This document shows, piece by piece, positions 1 through 7,731 of a DNA stretch of 64,000 nucleotides. How positions within the stretch are numbered: position 1 is the first letter of the stretch; every line of letters starts with the position of its first letter. The position numbers were made by a program, and so were the translations under genes. The notes under the pieces were generated by a model that was given only the letters and a program-made list of their open reading frames with translations, searched no databases and had not been told where the DNA came from. Origin of the DNA: Oscillospiraceae bacterium (lineage in GTDB: Bacteria; Bacillota; Clostridia; Oscillospirales; Oscillospiraceae); the NCBI GenBank assembly GCA_017624915.1, contig JAGAMC010000031.1:37300-101299 (forward strand), written 5' to 3'.

Positions 1-43
1 GTGACCCGTCACCACACAAAACTCCCTGAAAGGAACTGATACT

Positions 44-1411
44 ATGGCTAAAGTACAGCCCCGCACCCTGTCCGGCTTCATGGAACTGCTCCCCGCCCGG
101 CAGGCCCAGTTCGACCGCATGGCCGACACCCTGAAAAAGACCTACGCCCTGTACGGCTTCACCGCCCTGGACACCCCCCTGATCGAGGCGTCCGAGGTAC
201 TGCTTGCCAAGGGCGGCGGCGAGACGGAAAAACAGATCTACCGCTTTATGAAGGGCGACACCGACCTGTCCCTGCGCTTTGATCTGACTGTGCCGCTGGC
301 CAAATACGTGGCTCAGAATTACGCCAACCTCACCTTCCCCTTCCGCCGCTTCCAGATCGGCAAGGTCTACCGGGGCGAGCGCGCCCAGCGGGGCCGCTTC
401 CGCGAGTTCTATCAGGCGGACATCGACATCATCGGCGACGGCAAGCTGGACATCAGCAACGAGGCGGAGATCCCCTCCATCATCTACAAGGCCTTCACCG
501 CCATGGGCCTCAAGCGTTTCCAGATCCGGGTGAACAACCGCAAGATCCTCAACGGCTTTTACGCCATGCTGGGTCTGACGGAAAAGTCCGGCGACATCAT
601 GCGCACCGTGGACAAGCTGGATAAGATCGGCGCGGAAAAAGTTGCCGCCCTGCTGGTCAGCGAGGAGATCGGCCTTTCTCAGGATCAGGCCGACGAGATT
701 TTGAAGTTTATCGCCATCAAGGGCTCCAATGCCGAAGTCCTTTCCGCTCTGGAGGGCTACCGCGGCCGCCACGAGCTGTTTGATCTGGGTCTGGACGAGC
801 TGAACACCGTGACCAAGTACCTGTCCGCCTTCGGTGTGCCCGAGAGCCACTTCGCCGTGGACCTGACCATCGCCCGGGGTCTGGACTACTACACCGGCAC
901 CGTGTACGAGACCACCATGCTGGACCACCCCGAGATCGGCTCCATCTGCTCCGGCGGAAGATATGACAATCTGGCGGAATACTATACCGACAAGCAGCTG
1001 CCCGGCGTGGGCATCTCCATCGGCCTGACCCGCCTGTTCTTCGTGCTGGAGGATCAGGGCTATCTGAATGATGCGCTGAACACCGCCCCCGCCGACGTGC
1101 TCATCCTGCCCATGACCGAGGATCTGGCCCCCGCCATCGCTCTGGCCACCCAGCTGCGCTCCGCGGGCATCCGCACCCAGATCCACGCCGAGCAGAAGAA
1201 GTTCAAGCAGAAGATCGGCTACGCCGACAAGCTGGCCATCCCCTACGCCGTCTTCCTGGGTGAGGACGAGATCAACGCCGGTGTCGCCGCCGTCAAGGAT
1301 ATGAAGACCGGCGATCAGGTCAAGCTGTCCGCCGACGAGGCCATCGCCCATATCAAGGCCGGCCTTGCCAAGCTGAACGAGGGCCTGCCCATTCTGGATA
1401 AGGGCGAGTAA
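44..1411 (+). CDS. hisS: Histidyl-tRNA synthetase
   Basis: Cytoplasmic class II aminoacyl-tRNA synthetase that charges tRNA-His. The 455-residue length is normal for the family. The class II motif 2 region (RGERAQRGR, residues 110-118) and the histidine-specific signature ARGLDYYTG (277-285) are both visible, and the C-terminal part from about residue 345 has the anticodon-binding fold pattern. The ATG is preceded by AAAGGAA at a good distance. The first 43 bases of the window hold only this leader, so any regulatory element further upstream (a T-box would be usual) cannot be judged. In many Firmicutes aspS follows directly; here two extra genes sit between them. Confidence 0.97.
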   Translation: MAKVQPRTLSGFMELLPARQAQFDRMADTLKKTYALYGFTALDTPLIEASEVLLAKGGGETEKQIYRFMKGDTDLSLRFDLTVPLAKYVAQNYANLTFPFRRFQIGKVYRGERAQRGRFREFYQADIDIIGDGKLDISNEAEIPSIIYKAFTAMGLKRFQIRVNNRKILNGFYAMLGLTEKSGDIMRTVDKLDKIGAEKVAALLVSEEIGLSQDQADEILKFIAIKGSNAEVLSALEGYRGRHELFDLGLDELNTVTKYLSAFGVPESHFAVDLTIARGLDYYTGTVYETTMLDHPEIGSICSGGRYDNLAEYYTDKQLPGVGISIGLTRLFFVLEDQGYLNDALNTAPADVLILPMTEDLAPAIALATQLRSAGIRTQIHAEQKKFKQKIGYADKLAIPYAVFLGEDEINAGVAAVKDMKTGDQVKLSADEAIAHIKAGLAKLNEGLPILDKGE

Positions 1412-1894
1412 GTGGACAAACCCAAAAGAAAGCCTCTGCGCCTGCCGGGGTATGATTACAGCCAAAACGGTGCGTATTTTGTGACCATCTGCACCAAAGA
1501 CCGCGCACCCATCTTCGGGCATCTCGTAGGGGGCGGCCTCCGTGCCGCCCCGCACGTAGCCTTGACCTCCATTGGCGCAGCCGTAGAACAGGCCATTGGA
1601 ACCATCCCGGAAATCAATCCCGGTGTGGAATGCAACATCTATTGCGTCATGCCCGACCACGTTCACCTTATGATCGTCTTGACGGGCCGGCACGGAGGCC
1701 GGCCCCTACCCGAGATCATGAAACGCTTCAAATCCTATACAGACCACCTGTACCGGGAAGCCTCCGGCGCTCCCCTCTGGCAGCGGGGATATTACGAGCA
1801 CGTGATCCGTAATCAGGCAGACTTTTACTCTGCGGCGGAGTACATTCACACCAACCCCGCCCGACGGCTGGAACAACAGACAAACACCCCCTGA
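1412..1894 (+). CDS. REP-associated tyrosine transposase (RAYT, Y1_Tnp family)
   Basis: A 160-residue single-domain HUH-type nuclease of the IS200/TnpA-REP family, which nicks and joins single-stranded DNA at REP hairpins. The HUH pair is H83/H85 in MPDHVHLMI, and the candidate nucleophile is the tyrosine in QRGYYEH (127-128). The N-terminus (PGYDYSQNGAYFVTICT) is typical of the family. The GTG start abuts the hisS stop with no spacer and only a weak Shine-Dalgarno, so translation may be coupled to hisS. Residues 39-47 and 91-100 (glycine/arginine-rich) are encoded by two inverted GTAG-headed hairpins inside the gene, listed separately. It is not flanked by IS ends, which fits a domesticated single-copy RAYT. 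Activity is inferred from motifs only. Confidence 0.85.
   Translation: MDKPKRKPLRLPGYDYSQNGAYFVTICTKDRAPIFGHLVGGGLRAAPHVALTSIGAAVEQAIGTIPEINPGVECNIYCVMPDHVHLMIVLTGRHGGRPLPEIMKRFKSYTDHLYREASGAPLWQRGYYEHVIRNQADFYSAAEYIHTNPARRLEQQTNTP
1526..1551 (+). repeat. REP-like hairpin with GTAG head, inside the RAYT gene
   Basis: GTAG (1526-1529) is followed directly by a perfect 8-bp stem, GGGGCGGC / GCCGCCCC, around the loop CTCCGT. RAYT proteins of enterobacteria recognise a GTAG tetranucleotide at the foot of a REP hairpin, so this has the expected substrate architecture. It is read in frame as part of the transposase. Confidence 0.65.
1684..1709 (-). repeat. REP-like hairpin with GTAG head, inverted copy inside the RAYT gene
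   Basis: On the minus strand GTAG (plus 1706-1709) is followed by GGGCCGGC, the same loop CTCCGT, then GCCGGCCC. It is the inverted partner of the copy at 1526-1551, making a REP / inverse-REP pair about 130 bp apart. The loop is identical and the stems differ by paired changes. Confidence 0.65.
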
Positions 1895-1907
1895 GAAAGG
1901 AGATACT

Positions 1908-2405
1908 ATGAACAAAAAACGCAATCTGATCCTCACCATTCTCATCGCCGCTCTTGTGATTGGCCTGCTGGTCTGGCGGCTGTGGCCGCGAAGCTTGGAG
2001 GCTATCAGCAATCAGGACTTTGATCAAATTCTTGACATATCCCTTCACTACGAGGACCGCAGCAACGGGGACACGATCACATCGTTCTCCAGCATCCTGT
2101 CCCCCGAAGACGAAGCCTTTGATTCAGTCGTAAGCCTGCTGTCTCATATTCGGTGCCGCCCCTCCTTGGCCAATCTTAACCCCCTGCCCGCTGACTCGCT
2201 GCGATTTGAGGGCCGCAATCCGCTTATTATCTCCTTTGTGTTTAAGGACGGGAATCAGGCCAATTTGCACTTGACAGAGCGCGGGGAAATCTCCGCAGAC
2301 AGCACCTCCCTGAACGGTCTGGGAAAATACTACATCACAAACATAAAAGACTACGAAACCCTGTTGGAGTACATCACCACCCACAGAATCGAAAACAATT
2401 CGTAA
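1908..2405 (+). CDS. Membrane-anchored protein of unknown function
   Basis: I do not recognise this 165-residue protein. It has a short basic N-terminus (MNKKR) followed by a hydrophobic segment at about residues 6-26, then a polar, mostly beta-rich domain that should lie outside the membrane. There is no lipobox cysteine, so an uncleaved anchor is more likely than a lipoprotein. The start is supported by AAAGGAG seven bases upstream. The gene lies 13 bp after the RAYT gene and 37 bp before aspS. Its base composition is clearly lower in GC than its neighbours, which suggests it arrived with, or is as recent as, the RAYT insertion between hisS and aspS. Confidence 0.75.
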   Translation: MNKKRNLILTILIAALVIGLLVWRLWPRSLEAISNQDFDQILDISLHYEDRSNGDTITSFSSILSPEDEAFDSVVSLLSHIRCRPSLANLNPLPADSLRFEGRNPLIISFVFKDGNQANLHLTERGEISADSTSLNGLGKYYITNIKDYETLLEYITTHRIENNS

Positions 2406-2442
2406 TATATTCTCCCAATAATACTGATTGGAGTTGAATTTC

Positions 2443-4227
2443 ATGGATAACATTCAGAATTTCAAGCGTACCAACTACTGCGGCGAGTTCCGCATGGCCC
2501 ATGTGGGCCAGACCGCCAGCGTGTGCGGCTGGGTCCAGCGTCAGCGGGATCTGGGCGGTCTGATCTTCGTTGATCTGCGCGACCGCACGGGTCTGGTGCA
2601 GCTGTCCTTTGACGACAGCACCGCCAAGGACATCTTCGACAAGGCCTCCACCCTGCGCGGCGAGTACGTCATCGCCGCCACCGGCACCGTCCGGGAGCGC
2701 GAGGCCAAGACCGACAAGATCCCCACCGGCGACGTGGAGATCTACGTCTCCGAGCTGCGCCTGCTGGCCAAGGCGGAGACGCCTCCCTTTGAAATTGTGG
2801 AGAACTCCAACGCCAACGACGTGCTGCGGCTGACCTACCGCTATCTGGACCTGCGCCGTCCCGACATGCAGCACGCCATCGCCACCCGCCACAAGATCAC
2901 CAAGATCGCCCGGGACTACTTTGACGAGCAGGGCTTCCTTGAGATCGAGACTCCCATCCTGACCAAGTCCACTCCCGAGGGTGCCCGTGACTATCTGGTC
3001 CCCTCCCGCGTCCATCCCGGCAAGTTCTACGCTCTGCCCCAGTCCCCCCAGCAGTACAAGCAGCTGCTGATGCTGTCCGGCTTTGACCGCTACTTCCAGA
3101 TCGCCCGCTGCTTCCGTGACGAGGATCTGCGCGCGGACCGTCAGCCCGAATTCACCCAGATCGACCTTGAGATGTCCTTTATCAACGAGGACGACATTAT
3201 GGGCATTCAGGAGGGCTTTATGAAGCGGGTGTTCAAGGAAGTGCTGGATGTGGACGTCCAGACTCCCTTCCTGCGTATGCCCTACCGGGAGGCTATGGAC
3301 CGCTTCGGTTCCGATAAGCCCGACATGCGCTTTGGCTTTGAGCTGAAGGACATTTCCGACATCGTGAAGGACTGCGGCTTTGGCGTGTTCTCCGGCCCTG
3401 TGGCCGAGGGCGGCAGTGTGCGTCTGATCAACATTGAGGGCGGCGCCGCCGCCTTCCCCCGCAAGAAGATCGACAAGCTGGTGGATTTCGTCAAGACCTA
3501 CCGGGCCAAGGGTCTGGCCTGGGCCCGCCTCATTGACGGCGGTGTGACCAGCTCCTACGCCAAGTTCCTCACCGATGAGGAAAACGCCGCCATTCTCCAG
3601 CGTGCCGGCGCCAAGGACGGCGACCTGGTGCTCATCGTGGGCGACGCGAAGAACGACGTGGTCTTTGCCTCTCTGGGCGCTCTGCGCTGCGAGGTGGCCA
3701 AGCAGATGGACATCATCGATCCCATGGACTTCAAGTTCCTGTGGGTCACCGAGTTCCCCATGTTCGAGTACTCCGAGGAGGAGGGCCGCTATCAGGCCAT
3801 GCACCACCCCTTCACCGCCCCCATGGTGGAGGATGAGGACAAGATCCTCTCCGATAAGGCCAACTGCCGCGCCCGTGCCTACGACATCGTGCTCAACGGC
3901 ACCGAGCTGGGCGGCGGCTCCATCCGTATCAACACCCCCGAGATGCAGCAGAAGGCTTTCCAGGCTCTGGGCATCAGCGATGAGGACATTGAGGAGCGCT
4001 TTGGCCATCTGGTCAACGCCTTCAAGTACGGCGCACCTCCCCACGGCGGCCTTGCCTACGGTCTGGACCGTCTGTGCATGCTCATGGCGGGCGCCACCTC
4101 CATCCGCGACGTGATCGCCTTCCCCAAGGTGCAGAACGCCTCCGACCTGATGATGGCCTGCCCCGATGTGGTGGACCAGAAACAATTGGATGATCTGTGT
4201 ATCGCCTGCACCAAAACCGAAGAATAA
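2443..4227 (+). CDS. aspS: Aspartyl-tRNA synthetase
   Basis: Class II synthetase charging tRNA-Asp, or tRNA-Asp/Asn if non-discriminating; the sequence alone does not decide this. It has 594 residues: an N-terminal OB-fold anticodon domain (about 1-105), the catalytic core with motif 2 FRDEDLRADRQPEF (224-237), a bacterial GAD insertion domain, and motif 3 GLAYGLDRL near the C-terminus. The ATG at 2443 is chosen over an in-frame TTG 15 bases upstream because GGAG at 2430 is correctly placed for the ATG and overlaps the TTG. The gene is followed at once by a strong bidirectional terminator. Confidence 0.97.
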   Translation: MDNIQNFKRTNYCGEFRMAHVGQTASVCGWVQRQRDLGGLIFVDLRDRTGLVQLSFDDSTAKDIFDKASTLRGEYVIAATGTVREREAKTDKIPTGDVEIYVSELRLLAKAETPPFEIVENSNANDVLRLTYRYLDLRRPDMQHAIATRHKITKIARDYFDEQGFLEIETPILTKSTPEGARDYLVPSRVHPGKFYALPQSPQQYKQLLMLSGFDRYFQIARCFRDEDLRADRQPEFTQIDLEMSFINEDDIMGIQEGFMKRVFKEVLDVDVQTPFLRMPYREAMDRFGSDKPDMRFGFELKDISDIVKDCGFGVFSGPVAEGGSVRLINIEGGAAAFPRKKIDKLVDFVKTYRAKGLAWARLIDGGVTSSYAKFLTDEENAAILQRAGAKDGDLVLIVGDAKNDVVFASLGALRCEVAKQMDIIDPMDFKFLWVTEFPMFEYSEEEGRYQAMHHPFTAPMVEDEDKILSDKANCRARAYDIVLNGTELGGGSIRINTPEMQQKAFQALGISDEDIEERFGHLVNAFKYGAPPHGGLAYGLDRLCMLMAGATSIRDVIAFPKVQNASDLMMACPDVVDQKQLDDLCIACTKTEE

Positions 4228-4235
4228 CAAAAGAA

Positions 4236-4269
4236 AAGCAGCGCACCCCTTGGGTGCGCTGCTTTTTTG
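4236..4269. terminator. Bidirectional terminator between aspS and ricT
   Basis: The perfect stem AGCAGCGCACCC / GGGTGCGCTGCT with a T-run on the plus strand and an A-run on the left serves the two convergent genes. Confidence 0.87.
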
Positions 4270-4271
4270 TC

Positions 4272-5474
4272 TTATTCCTGTGCGGGAGCAGAGCCCTGTC
4301 CTGCGCCGGGCCGTCTGTGACGGCGGCGGTGACGGTTGCGGTTGGGCTTCTTGTCCCCCTCCGCCTTCTGTTCCGGGGCGGGCTGTGGCTTTTTCTCCTC
4401 CTGCTTGGGGGCGGCGGGCTTTTCGCCCTCCGGCTTGGGGCCGTTGCCCCGGCCGCGGCGACGGCGGTTGCGGCTGCCGCGCTCCTCCTGCTCAGGCTGT
4501 TGGGACTGCTTAGGCTGCTCGTGGTTCAGGGCCTGGGCAATGGCCGCGGACAGGCGGCTTTCCGGCTGGGCGGGCTTGTTCTCTTCCGCCTCTTCCTCCG
4601 GTTTTCTCAGCTTTGCAAGCTCCTCCGGGGCGGGGGGCACATAGCCCTCGGGCCGCTTCCCCTTGCCGCTGCGCACCACGCACACCTCGCAGTTGTGGTA
4701 GCAATGGGGGGTCTCCGGGTCGTCATCCAGCCGCACATTCACCTTCTGACGCAGCAGGTTCACGCCCGACACGGTGCCGACGCCGTCCGGCGTCTCCACA
4801 AAGGAGTCCATTTTGGGTGCGCTTTTCACCAGATCCTCATAGGCCTCCTGCTCGTATTTCAGACAGCACATCAGTCTTCCGCAGGTACCGGAGATCTTGG
4901 TGGGGTTGAGGGACAGGTTCTGGGTCTTGGCCATTTTGATGGAGACGGGCTGGAACTCGTCCAGGAACTGGGAGCAGCAGAATGGCCGCCCGCAGATGCC
5001 CAGACCGCCAAGCATCTTGGCCTCGTCCCGCACGCCGATCTGCCGCAGCTCGATGCGTGCGTGGATGGCGCTGGCCAGATCCTTCACCAACGCGCGGAAG
5101 TCCACCCGCCCTTCAGAGGTGAAGAAGAACAGCACCTTATTGCCTTCAAAGCTGTACTCGGCCTCCACCAGCTTCATGTCGAGTCCGTGCTCGGCGATCT
5201 TCTCCTGACAGATGGCAAAGGCCTTGGCTTCCTTCTCCTTGTTGCGCTCGGCGGTCTTATAGTCCTCGTCTGTGGCCATGCGGATCACGGGGCGCAGGGG
5301 GGCGAGCAGTTCCATCTCGTCCACCATGCGGTTGCCCTCCACACACTCGCCCAGCTCGACGCCGCGGCTGGTCTCCACCACCACGCCCTGTCCGGGCGCG
5401 AAGGTCAGTCCGTTTGGAGAGAAATAATACTGTTTTCCGCCGCTTTTGAAGCGGACAGCAATGATTTCAGTCAT
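4272..5474 (-). CDS. ricT: PSP1-domain protein RicT (YaaT) with long arginine-rich tail
   Basis: RicT belongs to the Y-complex (with RicA and RicF), an iron-sulfur complex that directs RNase Y processing and affects sporulation in Bacillus subtilis. The PSP1 core fills about residues 1-265 and keeps the cysteine motifs ICGRPFCC and CGRLMCC used for cluster binding. Residues from about 275 to 400 form a low-complexity Pro/Glu/Lys tail ending in arginine clusters (RNRRRRGRG and RNRHRRRHRR). The B. subtilis protein is about 275 residues, so this tail is an addition. Start supported by GGAGG. The order darA-holB-ricT matches yaaQ-holB-yaaT of B. subtilis and gives one operon. Confidence 0.9.
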   Translation of the reverse strand: MTEIIAVRFKSGGKQYYFSPNGLTFAPGQGVVVETSRGVELGECVEGNRMVDEMELLAPLRPVIRMATDEDYKTAERNKEKEAKAFAICQEKIAEHGLDMKLVEAEYSFEGNKVLFFFTSEGRVDFRALVKDLASAIHARIELRQIGVRDEAKMLGGLGICGRPFCCSQFLDEFQPVSIKMAKTQNLSLNPTKISGTCGRLMCCLKYEQEAYEDLVKSAPKMDSFVETPDGVGTVSGVNLLRQKVNVRLDDDPETPHCYHNCEVCVVRSGKGKRPEGYVPPAPEELAKLRKPEEEAEENKPAQPESRLSAAIAQALNHEQPKQSQQPEQEERGSRNRRRRGRGNGPKPEGEKPAAPKQEEKKPQPAPEQKAEGDKKPNRNRHRRRHRRPGAGQGSAPAQE

Positions 5475-5505
5475 AGTAAAAGCCTCCGGGGTTCGTGATT
5501 ATGGT

Positions 5506-6432
5506 TCAGGGCATGCCTGCCTGCGCACACAGCCAGCCGGTCAGATGGCCCAAGCCCATATTGTACGGCTTGGTCCGGCTCAGCTCCTGCGTCAGCTCCA
5601 CCGCCCGCAGGACTCGCCGTGGGTCCGGGTGACCGGGCAGCTGACCGCACAGAAAGACGCGCATGCGCTCCAGCAGATCAAAAAACTGCTGGCGGTCCCA
5701 TTTTTCCATCGGGATACACAGAGTCATCATGGCCTGCTCGTCCCCTGCAAGCCAGTATTCCGCCAGCTGCCGCGCCTGTCGGTCCAGCTCTGCGCTGTCC
5801 TTCCGGCCGCCGTTGAGGATGTCCACCGCCCGGCCCAGCACTCCCTGACAGTCCAGGGCCGCCTGCCGGCGCAGATCGGGCGCCTGCTGGGGAAAGTTTT
5901 GGGCAAGCCACTGCTCTGCTTCCGGAACGGACACAGGGCCCAGGGCCAGCTCCTCACACCGGGAGCGCACGGTGATCAAAAGGCTGCCGGGATTTTCCAC
6001 AAGCAGGAGAAATGCCGCGTACGCCGGCCCCTCTTCCAGCAGCTTGAGCATGGCGTTCTGGGCGTTCTCATTCAGGCTGTCCGCATCCTCGATAATATAT
6101 ACCTTGCGGGCTGCCTCGTTGGGGCGGATAAAGGCGTCTGAGCGCATTTGCCTGACCTGATCCACAAGGATCTCCTTGTGGTCTGCCTCCCGGGACACCG
6201 TGATGATGTCCGGGTGGATGCCGGCGGCGGCCTTCTTACAACCGGGACACAGGCCGCAGGGCCTCGTCCCGCCGTCAGAGCACACCATGGCCCGGGCCAG
6301 AATGGCGGCGAGGGTATGCCGTCCGCTGCCCGCGGGGCCGGACAGGATATACGCGTGAGCCAGACCGGCACTCAGGCGGGGCGCAAGCCGCTGTTTGAGC
6401 TGGCTGTTGCCCGCAAAGGTGGTCAGCGGCAT
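5506..6432 (-). CDS. holB: DNA polymerase III delta-prime subunit
   Basis: Clamp-loader subunit that helps load the DnaN sliding clamp. The 308-residue protein shows the AAA+ layout: a P-loop region SGPAGSGRHT (about 31-40), a zinc module with four cysteines (CSDGGTRPCGLCPGC), the Walker B-like VYIIEDADSL, and the SRC motif (VRSRCEEL). The P-loop has Arg-His after GSG instead of Gly-Lys, consistent with a non-hydrolysing delta-prime subunit. It starts 3 bp after darA and ends 31 bp before ricT, so the three are co-transcribed. Its substrate clamp, dnaN, is in the same window. Confidence 0.93.
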   Translation of the reverse strand: MPLTTFAGNSQLKQRLAPRLSAGLAHAYILSGPAGSGRHTLAAILARAMVCSDGGTRPCGLCPGCKKAAAGIHPDIITVSREADHKEILVDQVRQMRSDAFIRPNEAARKVYIIEDADSLNENAQNAMLKLLEEGPAYAAFLLLVENPGSLLITVRSRCEELALGPVSVPEAEQWLAQNFPQQAPDLRRQAALDCQGVLGRAVDILNGGRKDSAELDRQARQLAEYWLAGDEQAMMTLCIPMEKWDRQQFFDLLERMRVFLCGQLPGHPDPRRVLRAVELTQELSRTKPYNMGLGHLTGWLCAQAGMP

Positions 6433-6435
6433 GGC

Positions 6436-6759
6436 TTACACCCTCTGGAACTGCTCCACATCCACCACGAAGATGGTGGCGCCGCCCACATTGACCTCTA
6501 CCGGCATACCGATGGGGAAGTCGCGGCTGACGCCGGACGCGGTGGAGATCATCTGCTTGCGGCTATGGGAGTGCTCCTTGATGATGTCAATGACAGCAGA
6601 CACCTTTTCCTCGTCCACACCCACCAGGATCGTGGTGTTCTTGCCCATGAGGAAGCCGCCTGTGGTGGCCAGACGGGTGCTGGAAAATCCGTTTCTGGTC
6701 AGGGATCGGGTCACGGTACCGGCGTCGTCGCTGTTGATGATGGCAATGATCAGCTTCAT
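6436..6759 (-). CDS. darA: Cyclic-di-AMP receptor DarA (PII-like, YaaQ)
   Basis: A 108-residue PII-like trimeric protein that binds c-di-AMP. It begins with the family pattern MKLIIAIINSDD and carries the conserved T-loop region LATTGGFLMGKNTT. The start is the Met followed by KLIIAI, preceded by AAGGAGTG; an upstream in-frame ATG (6813) has no comparable ribosome site and adds an unlike sequence. First gene of the darA-holB-ricT operon. Its effector partner is not known from the sequence. Confidence 0.93.
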   Translation of the reverse strand: MKLIIAIINSDDAGTVTRSLTRNGFSSTRLATTGGFLMGKNTTILVGVDEEKVSAVIDIIKEHSHSRKQMISTASGVSRDFPIGMPVEVNVGGATIFVVDVEQFQRV

Positions 6760-6887
6760 AAAAAACACTCCTTGTCGGCTCTGCTCTGAACAATGGATCC
6801 AATGTGTATGCAAAGATCCACGATATAATATTATACCTCATTTTTTTCAAATAGAAAAGAATTTTTTTCTTTCGCCGGGCGGGGCAT

Positions 6888-6925
6888 AAAAAACACAGCG
6901 GAAGGCTTCTTCCGCTGTGTTTTTT
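6888..6925 (-). terminator. Terminator downstream of khpB
   Basis: Perfect hairpin ACACAGCGGAAG / CTTCCGCTGTGT with flanking A and T runs. It ends the rpmH-rnpA-yidD-yidC-khpB transcript and separates it from darA. Confidence 0.85.
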
Positions 6926-6928
6926 ACC

Positions 6929-7729
6929 TTATCTGTGCTCGCCGGGAGCGTAGGCCACCACCGTGCGGCGGTTGGGCTCGGTACCGATGGAATAGGTGGT
7001 CACATCGGGGCAGTCCTGCAGGGCACTGTGGATCACATGGCGCTCGTAGGCATTCATAGCCTCCAGCGTGACATTCTTGCGGTACTTGACCACCTTGCCG
7101 GCCACCTTCCGGGCCAAATGCTGCAGAGCCTCCTCCCGCTTGGCGCGGTATCCCTCGGCATCGATGTGGATGCGCACCCGTCTGGACTGGCTGCGGTTGA
7201 CGGCGTAGTTGGTCAGCTGCTGGATGGCGTCCAGGGTCTCGCCCCGGCGGCCGATAATGGCGCCCAGACCCTGTCCCTGCAGCACGACTTTGTAGCCGCC
7301 CTCGGAACTGACAGAGATCTCGGGCACGGCGTCCACCTGCATCTGGGCCAGCAGGCCCGTAAGGAATTCGCGGATGTGTTCTGCCCGTGCGTCATCGGCA
7401 GGGGCAGGGGCGGCAGCGGGCTCCTCCTTGGCGATGATGATCTCATCATCCTGCTGAAGCTGGGCCTGCTGCTTGTTTTCAGCCTTCTTTTCCTGGGCCT
7501 TGGGTTCGGGCCTGGCCTCTTTCTTAATGGGGGCGGGGGTCTCGTCCTCTCCCTCCACCTCGTAGCTTACGCGAACTCTGGCCGGATTGCTGCCGAAGCC
7601 CAGAAAGCCGGACTTGGCGCGCTCCAGCACCTCCACGGAGACATCGTCCCGCTCCAGATCCAGCTGGATCAGGGCTGCGGCAATGGCATCCTCCTCAGAG
7701 CGTCCCGTGGTCTCGATCCATTTGCGCAT
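6929..7729 (-). CDS. khpB: RNA-binding protein KhpB/Jag (SpoIIIJ-associated)
   Basis: RNA-binding regulator linked to cell division and cell-wall synthesis and usually encoded next to yidC/spoIIIJ, as here. Domains in order: Jag_N (about 1-50, containing KSGFLGFGSNPARV), a charged linker rich in Glu, Ala and Pro (about 60-130), a KH domain with the motif GAIIGRRGETLDAIQ (about 155-170), and a C-terminal R3H domain with conserved ERHVIH. 266 residues. It starts 2 bp after the yidC stop, so translation is probably coupled. Confidence 0.94.
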   Translation of the reverse strand: MRKWIETTGRSEEDAIAAALIQLDLERDDVSVEVLERAKSGFLGFGSNPARVRVSYEVEGEDETPAPIKKEARPEPKAQEKKAENKQQAQLQQDDEIIIAKEEPAAAPAPADDARAEHIREFLTGLLAQMQVDAVPEISVSSEGGYKVVLQGQGLGAIIGRRGETLDAIQQLTNYAVNRSQSRRVRIHIDAEGYRAKREEALQHLARKVAGKVVKYRKNVTLEAMNAYERHVIHSALQDCPDVTTYSIGTEPNRRTVVAYAPGEHR

Positions 7730-7731
7730 GA

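Noticed and set aside
1-43. T-box before hisS
   Set aside because: Only 43 bases precede the start; no T-box sequence or terminator can be seen within them.
1412-1894. Intact IS200-type insertion sequence
   Set aside because: No left/right end hairpins or second orf (tnpB) flank the transposase; it fits a solitary RAYT better.
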